64,000 bases of DNA from Shinisaurus crocodilurus (lineage: Eukaryota; Chordata; Lepidosauria; Squamata; Shinisauridae): the NCBI GenBank assembly GCA_021292165.1, contig CM037883.1:5930934-5994933 (forward strand), read 5' to 3'. The translations under genes and the position numbers were made by a program. Shown here piece by piece: positions 55,300 through 64,000 of the stretch (position 1 is its first letter; every line of letters starts with the position of its first letter). Under the pieces are notes generated by a model. It had not been told where the DNA came from and did not search any database. It saw only the letters and a list, made by a program, of their open reading frames with translations.

Positions 55300-58170
55300 A
55301 TTAAAATAAATAAATCAGAGCAGCAAGGAACCAGGTGGGCACCAATGGAGGTGTCCACGGGCATATCGGGGACTCCAGTTCTAGAAGTTCCACTTGTTCA
55401 ATTTCTCCATCATTTTTTAAGGGGAGAAGTCAGGTGGGTGGGATTCCCTTAGGATCCGGCATTGGCTTACAAGCCCCTAGCTCATCCGTTGCTTCTCACA
55501 CAGAGTCGCAGTGATGGAAGCCACCCTGCATCGGGGATATTGTTTAAAATAAATAAATAATAAAGAAGCTTATTAACAGGGCTGGACAGAATTTCATTTA
55601 GTATGGCCTCTATATTGCTTTTAACAAACCCTAGATAGGGCACAGCCCATAAATTAAAGTCCAGTGTCCTATGGTCCTCCTTGGTCATAGTGGATTCCTC
55701 ATTGCACACCTAGATCACTCAATTGCCCGTCCCCCCTCCAACCGGTGCTCTTGGATTCATCACATTCCTGCAGATTGTTAGTTTATCTTGCGACTAAAAT
55801 TGACAAGCTCACTGTAGCTTGCAATCCGTTTTCCCAGTGTTCCTTCCAGTAAACAATGAAAGCCGGGCATAGGGTTGGAATTTCCTAGCAAACTGTGTAC
55901 AAGGATATCTCCCGCTAATTCACACTGGCCTATATTAGAAGTATACAACAGCAGTTGAGATGCAGCAGGGAAGTCAGAGAGAAAAATTGGAAGCCCCACC
56001 CACCCAGCCACTCACCCTCCACTAATGCTTGAGAACACGAGATCCATCTGTGTCTTGGATCCATGCTGGATCATAGGATTTTCATAGGATCATAGAGTTG
56101 GAAGGGGCCTACAAGGCCATCGAGTCCAACCCCCTGCTCAATGCAGGAAACTAGAGGAGGGGTCTCCCATCCAAGTAATAACCAGGCCTGACCCTTTCAC
56201 AGCATGCTGTTCACGAAGGCCTTGTCTAGCCTGGAGCTGTAAGGGCGGTTGATGGCATATTTGCTCGTGTCCGTAAACCCTCATCTAAGCTCGGCTTTGG
56301 GCAGCTGCCAAGCTCGCCCCTAGTTCAAAACTTTGTGGCAAAAGCATGACGACGTTCAGTCCTGTTTGAAAAATAGGTTCATTGCTTTACAGAGCAAGGC
56401 AAGCGGCCATGTGTTGTTTCCTCTTTGACACTGCAGTCATTGTCCTTCCCCTTCCCGGCAAAACAACAACAACAACCAAAAATACCAGAGCTGCGAGATA
56501 TAATTAACACATGTCAAGACAATTCTCCTCTGTGCCACATTAATGTTTAACACTGTATATACAATGCTGAGCCCTTGCATCCCACAATCTAGCATTAGTG
56601 GCACGGTGTGAAACGATCGAAGATAAAAGAACCATTAGCCAGTCAAATTTAGTAGAGGGAGAAAAACCCAACTGTGAGTATTGAATTTGTTTGGAAGCCA
56701 GATTAAAAAATGTCCTAGGGGGGCAACAGCTCTCCACAGAAAGTGTCGGAAAGACACTGGGAATGCTCTATTTTTCTACCTTGAGCTGAAGAGCGACGTG
56801 CTGCTGGAAGGCCAGAACATTTGATTTTTGTATTAAAACAGAACATTGCCTCCAAAGTGGTACTGATGCATGTCTGATCTTAGAAAGAAACGACAAGGCC
56901 AGAAACACTGTAGAGATGGAATTGATTGACATCTGTGTGGTCAAACCCAAGATAACAGGAGGGATCATAAAACAGCTGTAACAAGTGTTTAAGAAAAGCC
57001 AAGAAGACAACTGCATTTTTAGAAAGAGAGAGAGAGAGAGAAACTTCTTTTATTCCCAAAGTTTTTCGAAGGCCGTTTTCTCGAGGGATATTTTACAAGT
57101 ATGAATATGATCAAGGATAATAGGTGAAAAAAACAGTCCAAATTTCTTCCAGCCAGAAAACTTTGTCTCTGAGTTGGTTTAATCTAAGGCAGTTGGGTCT
57201 ATTCATATCTGAAGGACCCTCAAAAGGTGACTGAGGCCAGAACTAGACATTATTATATGCATGTGGCTGTTTAGTTCCCTCTTCTGCTTCCTTCTTACTA
57301 CTTTAGCAGTAAAAAAAAAATATTAAAAAATCCAAACTTTTGTACTCTTTTAAATGATGGATAGAGGTGAGATAGAATTGATAGATGCAGGGTAAGGAAA
57401 CTAAACATAGTACTCTCTGAAGAGTTTATGATGGACAGGACCTATGTAGCCAATCTAGTAATTGGAAGGAGGAAACTTAACTCCAGAGGGAAATTAAAAT
57501 GGTGGAACTACCTTATTTAATTAGTTGAGTGTTCTAGATATGCAGTGCTAGAATACAGAGCTTCACTGGATAGAGGGAGTGAAGAATATTTGGGAAACAA
57601 GTAGCCCCCTATCTAGACGGTGGGAAACTTGAAATTAACCTTATCCAAGGGGAGGGGTTTTCCCTTTCTCCTGTCAGTTCAAATAAATATACACTATGAG
57701 CATTTGTCATTTTTATACCAGTTTAACCGTCATGGCATCTGTAATGTTTCTGGGGTCTTGGGAGAGTCCTTATCCTGGCACGCCAGGGGACTCATATCAT
57801 ACAAAGAATTATGTAGGGGCAGAACTGGCCCTATCATTAGGCAGAATGAGATGACCGCCTCAGGCAGCAGATGCTGAGGAATGGGGAGCAGACAGAGCTC
57901 TGTGTGTAACATGGCCTGCCCTGAACCCCTAAGATATCCTGCTGCACTCAGCTGTGGTGAAGGATGCTATCCCATTGCCAGTGTTGAAGTAAAATTCAAC
58001 TGCCATTCCAACTGGTTTCTGTACGTTGAAGGGGTGTACCATCTTCTCCTTTGCCTCAGTCAGCAAAATGTTTTGGGGCCAGCCCTGCAAAGGGGTGTAG
58101 CTACATCAGGTTTACCCTGGGATTAAATTCACTGTAAAAAAAATGCACAAAAAGACAGTATTATTATTGT
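55300..58170. other. Intron 19, unique part
   Basis: No exon is recognised. It contains one truncated 5S-CR1 SINE at 56084-56196 and a short ga run at 57027-57040; the rest shows nothing classifiable. Confidence 0.55.
56084..56196 (-). mobile_element. 5S-CR1 SINE, copy 5 (head truncated)
   Basis: The CR1 tail, tggatgggagacc and the intermediate element are intact; the sequence breaks off at gaccct before the Box A part. Confidence 0.85.
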
Positions 58171-58257
58171 TTATTTCATTTCTATACCACCCAGTAGCTG
58201 AAGCTCTCTGGGAGATTCACAACAATTCACAAAACACAATAAAAATGGCATTAAAAC

Positions 58258-58390
58258 TAACCTACCTCACAGGGTTGTTGTGAGGATAAAATGGAGAGGA
58301 GGAGGAGGATTATGTAAGCCGCCTTGGGTTCCTTTTAGGAAAAAAGGTGGGGTATAAATATAATAAATAAATAAATAAATAAATAAAAAC
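58258..58390 (+). mobile_element. tRNA-derived SINE (type A), 3' half
   Basis: Starts aacctacctcacagggttg and ends in gtggggtataaatataataa plus an aata run. Confidence 0.85.
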
Positions 58391-58428
58391 TGATGGCACA
58401 GCACAGTAGCAGCAGCAGACTTCACCCA

Positions 58429-58430
<2 letters not shown>

Positions 58431-58457
<27 letters not shown>
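58431..58457. repeat. (CA)n microsatellite
   Basis: About 13 CA units. Confidence 0.95.
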
Positions 58458-58459
<2 letters not shown>

Positions 58460-59045
58460 ACTTGTTTCTAAGTAGATTGTTTTAAAGTAAATAACAGTGA
58501 CATAAGATTTCTTAGGTACTATAAGCTTGATGGTTATAGACTTTGTAACTGCAGTTTCTTAAACGTTACTTATCTTGTGTGGAAAGGAAAACCACAGAAC
58601 ATGTCTCTTTTGCTAAACCCTAGCAAGTGTCAGTTAAGTCTGTTAACTGTAGGACTAGTCTATCTGTCAGAGAGAGAATGGAATTTCTAACTTGTTGCTA
58701 GGCAACGTCCAGCATTCCCTCCCCTGATACCATTAAGTGGTTTTCTCCACTGAACCCTGCCCCCTGTCTTTTCAGAGAAGCTTGATTTCTGCCTTTGCCC
58801 TTTAACTAGACTATAACAGTCTATCTTAACCCTTTACTGGGCAGTCAACTTAAAAAACCCTCCCTGCAGAGTTGACATCTTGTTGCATATTCCAACAAAA
58901 ACAGCATAAAAACAATGTATTTTTCCCAATATACAAATTTTTTTAAAAAAACAATTCAACAGCCAAAACAATTCCAATACAACCAGACCTGTCAAAAACA
59001 GCTGACACAAATGCCCCATCACACCATCAAACACCCTTAAGTGCC

Positions 59046-59218
59046 ATCTATTTATTTATTATATTTATACCCCGCCTTTTTTCCTGCAAGGAACCCAAGG
59101 CGGCTTACATAATCCTCCTCCTTCTCTCCATTTTATCCTCACAACAACCCTGTGAGGTAGGTTAGGCTGAGAGTCAGTGACTGGGCCAAAGTCACCCAGT
59201 GAGCTTTATGACCGAGTC
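59046..59218 (-). mobile_element. tRNA-derived SINE (type A)
   Basis: Minus-strand copy with ccccgccttttttcctgcaa and aagtcacccagtgagcttta; the head is cut at 59218. Confidence 0.88.
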
Positions 59219-59223
59219 ATTAA

Positions 59224-59695
59224 CATAAGAACATAAGAATTGCCCTGCTGGATCAGAGCAAGGGTCCATCTAGCACAGTGTTCTGTTCACACAGTGGCCA
59301 ACCAGCTGCCCACAGGATCCCACAAGCGGGACATGAGTGCAACAGCACCCTCCTGCCCATGTTCCCCAGCATAGGCAGACTGCCTCTGATACTGGAGGTA
59401 GCATATAGCCATCAGGCCTCCAGGAATAAAATGGAATTTGCTTCTGCACCTGCTACTCTCTAGGTTATCACTTGGGCTGTGTGGTCCTGGACTTTGGCTC
59501 CAAGGTGCAGCCCTAGATGCCCCACTACTCTATAGAATAAAAAAAAAGACGTAACAGAAGAGCATGCCATGCTGGATCAGACCAAGGGTCCATCTAGCAC
59601 AGCATTCTGCTCCCAGTGGCCAACCCAGCTGCCCACAGGATCCCACAAGCAGGACATGAGTGCAACAGCACCCTCTTGTCCATGGCTGGCTGGAG
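59224..59695 (-). mobile_element. Two L2/CR1-clade LINE 3' UTR fragments
   Basis: At 59224-59432 and 59555-59695, both minus strand, with gatcagagcaagggtccatc / gatcagaccaagggtccatc and cacaggatcccacaag. Confidence 0.85.
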
Positions 59696-59751
59696 GATGC
59701 TGGGAGTTGTAGAACTTTTTTTCTTTCTAAGCATGCATAGGATTGCACCCT

Positions 59752-59975
59752 AAGAGTGTTGGACTAAGATCAGGTAGATCTGTGTTGAAACCCGCACTCA
59801 GCCGGAAGCTCACCGAATGGCCTTGGGTCACTCACTCAGCCTAATTGCTCTCAGCCTAACCTACCTCATAGGGTTTGTGGTGAGGATGAAAAATAGGGAG
59901 GCGGAGCAGAACCATGTACCCTTCCTTGAGTTCCTAGGAGGAAAAGAGCGATCTACAGTAAATATACTAAATAAA
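59752..59975 (+). mobile_element. tRNA-derived SINE (type A), diverged
   Basis: Contains agagtgttggactaagatca, cctaacctacctcataggg and an aatatactaaataaaataag tail. Confidence 0.75.
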
Positions 59976-60019
59976 ATAAGTCTCTAATCACCTGACTCCC
60001 CCAAAGAGTGATCCTACAT

Positions 60020-60640
60020 ATTCTTGGTGATGCAACCAAAAAGAAAAACACATTGTGTCATGCCCTACCTGGAGGAAGAGGATTCTTCGGATGACGAACA
60101 GGAGCGGGAGAGCCAGCATAATGGGCCACAGCCAGAGCCAGCTGTGCTTGAACTCCCCCAAATACAGGAATCGGAGCCTGAGATAATTCATCCCTCTGAG
60201 GAGCGTGGGCGTAGGCTCAGACGCAAGCAGCAAAAGAACAAAGGGAACCTCCCCGCATGGGTCCTCCCTTAAAAGCAACACGCTGACCTAATTACCTAGC
60301 TGTGCTGATTTACGGCCAACTATAAATTGCCCTAGCTGAGGTCAACCTGTCACCGCAGACAACAGTGTTCAACCCTTGTGCTTCGCCTTGATTACACCGG
60401 ACCAGACAGACTCCTAGACACTTGGCTACTCCTTTTGGACTATGCTTTTGGACTCCCCCTGACTGGCCTTGACACTTGACACAACTGACTCCTGTGCACC
60501 GAACCCTGGAACGCCTTGACCTCGCCTCTGCTCTCTTCTGCTAAGTTGTGTAAGACTCTGGACTGACCTGGTTGCTCTCTCTGGCTATTTCCTGGACCTA
60601 ACTAAGCCATGACTGGGCACTTGTTGGCCTGGGAGCAGGA
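60020..60640 (+). mobile_element. Unclassified repeat with a short acidic frame
   Basis: The frame 60024-60272 encodes MPYLEEEDSSDDEQERES and a basic end, RGRRLRRKQQKNKG, stopping before a ~350-bp tail rich in ttggact/ccttgac units. It resembles the acidic-frame family at 8830 in style but I could not align it. No recognised enzyme domain. Confidence 0.4.
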
Positions 60641-60899
60641 CACATTGGTAGGAGATCAGTTTGGTTAAAATCTCACTCCCACCTCCAAATCTGAACACAC
60701 GGGTTTATTTAAACAAGAAGTCAAATTTATTAACATACACAGCTTTACATTTAAAATAGTTGCCCAAGCTAGTATAATAATAGGTAGGTTACATCTCACT
60801 TTGTTACAGGAGAATCATGGGGGGGAAAGGCAGTCATTTTTAGATTAGAGATCCAGCATCCTCTTTCTCTCTCTTAGACAGAGGCACAATGGAGACTTC

Positions 60900-61122
60900 G
60901 GTTTTTATTTACTTGTTTATTACAGTTATATCCAATGAGCCCAAGGCAATGTACATGAACCTCCTCTTCTCCATTTTATCTGCATAACAGCCTTGTGAGG
61001 TAGATTAGGCTGAGATTCAGTGATTGGCCCGAAGTCACCCAGCGAGCTTCGTGGCCAGGTGGGGATTAGAACCCGGATCTCCCCAGTCCTAGACCAACAC
61101 TCTGACCACACTGGCCCCAGTT
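60900..61122 (-). mobile_element. tRNA-derived SINE (type A), diverged
   Basis: Minus-strand copy with gaagtcacccagcgagcttc and gattagaacccggatctccc (B box inverse). Confidence 0.85.
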
Positions 61123-61328
61123 CAGTCGCTGGAGACTGAAGCATTAAGGTCCTAACAACAGACTTAGCTGTATATTTATAGGAAGACTTAGCTATGGGAA
61201 GCAACATGATTCCCTGGATGATAAAAACAATAGATCAGGCAAGTTCAGACTTGTCCTGGAGAGAACACACACATCCAGTATCTTGAGTTGCCAGTCTTCA
61301 TCTGGGGATGTTTTGCGACTGTCTGGAC

Positions 61329-61463
61329 CAGTGTTCTCCAACCTTGGGTCCCCAGATGCTTTTGGCCTTCAACTCCCAGCATGCCCCAGCCAGCTACGCT
61401 GGCTGGGGCATGCTGGGAGTTGTAGGCCAAAAGCATCTGGGGACCCAAGGTTGGAGAACACTG
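61329..61463. mobile_element. hAT-like palindromic MITE (CAGTGTTCTCC)
   Basis: A 135-bp palindrome. Flanks gtctggac and gtttggaa match at 6 of 8 positions. Confidence 0.9.
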
Positions 61464-62119
61464 GTTTGGAAGGTTAGCTAACAAATATGTGTAGCCTTGC
61501 CCCTTAGCGATGGAGGGGGGCTGGCCCGGGGAATGAACTCCATTTTGGAGAAGCTCTTGGGGGCTGTTTTCCAGTGGTGGGCGGGGCCAAAGGCAAAAGG
61601 GGCATGGCCAAAGTACAAAAAATACCAGAGTGTTTTAGCTTTAAGCTTTTACTGGCAGTAAATAAGCCTTAGGAGAAGCATTTCAATCTTTTAGAAGGGG
61701 GGGGGGATGTTATAATGCAATATATCTTATTTTTGAAATGATGTGGGAGGGGGGCAGGGATAAACTTTCCATTCATCACTGTTTTAGCAAGGGTGACCAG
61801 AGGGGTCTTTTTTCTAAAAAAAATAATTTAAAAGATTTCTCAAAATTAGAGCTATAGCACTGTATCCCTATGATGCTAATTTTAAGAAAACACACACACA
61901 CACACACACATATTAAAAGACCTTTCCAGTCGCTGCCATTAACCACCTTGCTAAAATGGCAATGACTGAAAAGGGCTTCCCCCCCCAGATGCACCCAATC
62001 AATATATATGTGTGTTTGTGTGTGTGTTCTCTTTCTTATTATTTATTTCATTTCTATACCACCCAATAGCCAAAGCTCTCTGGGAGGTTCACAACATTTC
62101 ACAAAACACAGATATGATA

Positions 62120-63220
62120 ATAAAATACAGCATAAAATTTCAATATACAAAATTTAGAACAGTTTAAATAGCTAAAACAATTTCAATAAAAGACAGATGA
62201 CATGTCCCATCATATGCCATTAATGGCTGGGAGTATTGAGCAGTCTTAACCTGGTGCCGAAAAGATGACAGAGTTGGTGCCAGGTGGGCCTCAGTGGAGA
62301 GATCATTCCATAATCGGGCCACCACTGAGAAGGCCCTCAGTCTCTCTTGTCGCCTCCCTTGGAAGTGGCACTTGGAAGAAGGTCCCAGATGTGGATCATA
62401 GTGTCTGGGTAGATTCAGGTTGGGAAAGGCGTTCCCTCAGGTATTGCGGTCCCAAGCTGTGTAGGGCTTTATAGGCATAGGGCTTTTTATGTAGCCAGAA
62501 AGGTGTTTGCATGCTATTTAAAAGCTCAATTTAAAAAAATAAATGGGTGATACAAATGGTGCCCAGTGCAAAAGATATACTGAATGTGAGCTGAGCTGTG
62601 ATAAGTTCAGCTGCCTGATAAGTCACTATCCACACCAAAACCACACTCCTTTAAAAAAAGAGGGAGGAATAGTGCTCAGGTCAGGGCACTAGTGTAGATG
62701 TAACATAACGGGATATACACAGAGAAAATGCACAATATCCCTCAACAGTGTGGAAAGTCAATTGCAATTTCAGTAGTCGCTTACAGTGACCACTGCAATG
62801 ATTTATTAGCTCTAAGAGCGGTCTGTCTGGAAGCAACCCTGGACAATTTCCTACAGTATATTTCTAAATCTGTGACAGTTTCGCTCAGAGAATCCTGGGT
62901 TCCCCTTCAAGACATGCACACACAAATATACACACTCACTCACTGTTCCCTTGGGAGAGGAAATCTCTGTTAAATCAGTTTAAGTGTGTGGTGTAGAGTA
63001 GACATACCCTTCACGCTTAGGACTAGGAAGAAGGGCTTGATGAACTGTGCCCCATAAATAAAAATAAATAAATAAATATAAAGTGCCCCATAATATTATC
63101 ACCAGGCAAAGCAGAGAAGGGCTAGAATAGGACGAAAGCTGTAGCCGCCAGCCCCAAATTCTCTTTGTTAGCAAGCAGAGCTCTGGCTAAGGAGGAAAGA
63201 AATGCAATTGCCAACTTCTT
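62120..63220. other. Intron 19, distal part
   Basis: No exon recognised. Starts in a worn copy of the aagctctctgggaggttcac repeat (about 62040-62470); the rest is unclassified. Confidence 0.5.
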
Positions 63221-63221
63221 G

Positions 63222-63452
63222 TTTGTTTGTTATATTTATACCCCGCCTTTTTTCCTGCAAGGAACCCAAGGCGGCTTACATAATCCTCCTCCTCTCCATT
63301 TTATCCTCACAACAACCCTGTGAGGTAGGTTAGGCTGAGAGTCAGTGACTGGCCCAAAGTCACCCAGTGAGTTTCATGGCCAAGCGGGGACTAGAACCCA
63401 GATCTCCCGGGTCCCAGTCCAGCATTCTTACCACTACGCCACACTGGCTCTC
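63222..63452 (-). mobile_element. tRNA-derived SINE (type A), nearly full length
   Basis: Starts at the ttatatttataccccgcc tail and ends gccacactggctct. The A and B boxes are intact. It lies 100 bp upstream of exon 20. Confidence 0.9.
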
Positions 63453-63553
63453 ATTAGCAGAAGAATTCTCTAGACCTCCTCCTGCCCTCTGCCTTTTCTG
63501 TAAGATTTTTTTTTTTAACTCTACTAATTGTGTTCCTTTGTATTATTTGTAAG

Positions 63554-63693
63554 CTTATCTTCAATCCAATCAAGTTATGGGCTGGGGAGAGAAAGCTATT
63601 GAACTGCGCACTGTGGAGGCAGGAGAACTGAAAGGAGTGTTTATGCACAAGAAAGCACAGAAGCTGAAATTTCTATGTGAAAGGAACGATAAG
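63554..63693 (+). CDS. NRK: Exon 20: CNH domain, penultimate coding exon
   Basis: Residues 849-895. It contains [20 protein letters not shown] and [22 protein letters not shown] has [25 protein letters not shown] here. The acceptor follows a T-rich tract (tatttgtaag) and the donor is aag|gtacat, phase 0. In paralogues one more exon (starting VFFASVRSGG) completes the CNH; it is not found up to 64000 and should lie downstream. Confidence 0.95.
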
Positions 63694-63726
63694 GTACATG
63701 GCTATAGCTCCGTGATGGGGAGATTA

Positions 63727-64000
63727 TTTAATATTTATTTATTTCAAGTATTTTTTTTTATGCTGTTCCTAAGCCAAACAGGCTCCCAGAGCAGATTATA
63801 CATAATCTGCCCACAGGCTTACAATCTAAAATGACACAACACACAAGGAAGAAGGAAAGGGGAGGGAAGAGGGTAGGAGGGAATTGATTCTTGTGGAAGG
63901 GCTGGTGGAACGGTCCTGCTCTCCCTCTCATCTCCCTCCATGCAGCCTGCTGGATCACACTCATCATGTAGAAAAAGAAGTTGAGGGCCTCTTTAATCAG
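63727..64000 (+). mobile_element. Dispersed repeat, second copy of 54014-54363, cut by window end
   Basis: Shares ccacaggcttacaatctaaa, acacaaggaagaaggaaagg and gggctggtggaacggtcctg with the copy at 54014. Confidence 0.75.

Larger units (their letters stand above)
3261..63693 (+). other. NRK: Gene span: GCK-IV Ste20-family kinase (NRK-like), 20 exons seen, open at both ends
   Basis: Twenty exons join in one uninterrupted frame of 895 residues, each bordered by AG and GT. The family assignment is secure. The start has the acidic TEYEYSGSEEE linker, and LPGESTLR follows. The intermediate region holds [18 protein letters not shown] and [14 protein letters not shown]. The C-terminal part is a CNH domain with [51 protein letters not shown] and MGWGEKAIE. 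Family members are cytosolic Ser/Thr kinases acting upstream of JNK and on the cytoskeleton; the CNH domain binds partners such as small GTPases. The kinase domain lies before position 1 and the final exon after 64000. NRK is inferred by exclusion: TNIK, MINK1 and MAP4K4 are nearly invariant across vertebrates, while residues 96-460 here hardly resemble them and the CNH carries many substitutions. A divergent TNIK/MINK1/MAP4K4 copy remains possible. The intact frame and normal splice sites argue against a pseudogene. Confidence 0.7.

Overview
The window is intronic-rich nuclear DNA from an amniote, most probably a squamate reptile (lizard or snake). The evidence is the repeat content: tRNA-derived SINEs with squamate-type tails, L2/CR1-clade LINE 3' ends, many short palindromic hAT-like MITEs, and abundant microsatellites. 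No bacterial, organellar or exogenous viral genes are seen. The species cannot be fixed from the sequence alone.

One protein-coding gene, on the + strand, runs through the window and off both ends. I assembled 20 coding exons between 3261 and 63693. Every junction has AG/GT borders and all 20 phases join without a break, giving 895 residues. The product is a member of the GCK-IV (MAP4K4/TNIK/MINK1/NRK) Ste20-kinase family. The exons begin just after the kinase domain with the acidic TEYEYSGSEEE linker. They continue through a charged Lys/Glu/Gln-rich segment and a long Ser-rich intermediate region, and end in most of the citron-homology (CNH) domain. The N-terminal kinase exons lie before position 1 and the last coding exon lies after 64000. 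The CNH part is close to TNIK/MINK1/MAP4K4, but the middle is strongly divergent. I therefore favour the fourth paralogue, NRK (Nik-related kinase), in a non-eutherian form.

Layout: 1-3260 intron with a possible LTR and L2/MITE debris; 3261-10250 the linker and charged-region exons; 10251-21655 large introns carrying an L2 copy and one exon at 16453; 21656-38110 nine intermediate-region exons among many MITEs; 37952-53469 the CNH exons; 53470-63553 a 10 kb repeat-filled intron; 63554-63693 the last exon seen.

The most interesting non-genic content is the following. (1) A SINE family has a 5S-rRNA-derived head with all three pol III control boxes and a CR1-derived tail. It has five copies, a tail-sharing CR1 LINE in the same window, and one probable empty-site comparison. 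(2) Several hAT-type elements have clear 8-bp target-site duplications, including a GC-rich one 56 bp upstream of an exon and two lying back to back with a three-fold repeated target. (3) Palindromic MITEs carry inverted copies of a ZNF143/Staf-like motif. (4) Mobile elements sit within 6-60 bp of three splice sites. I saw no evidence for a new multi-gene system.
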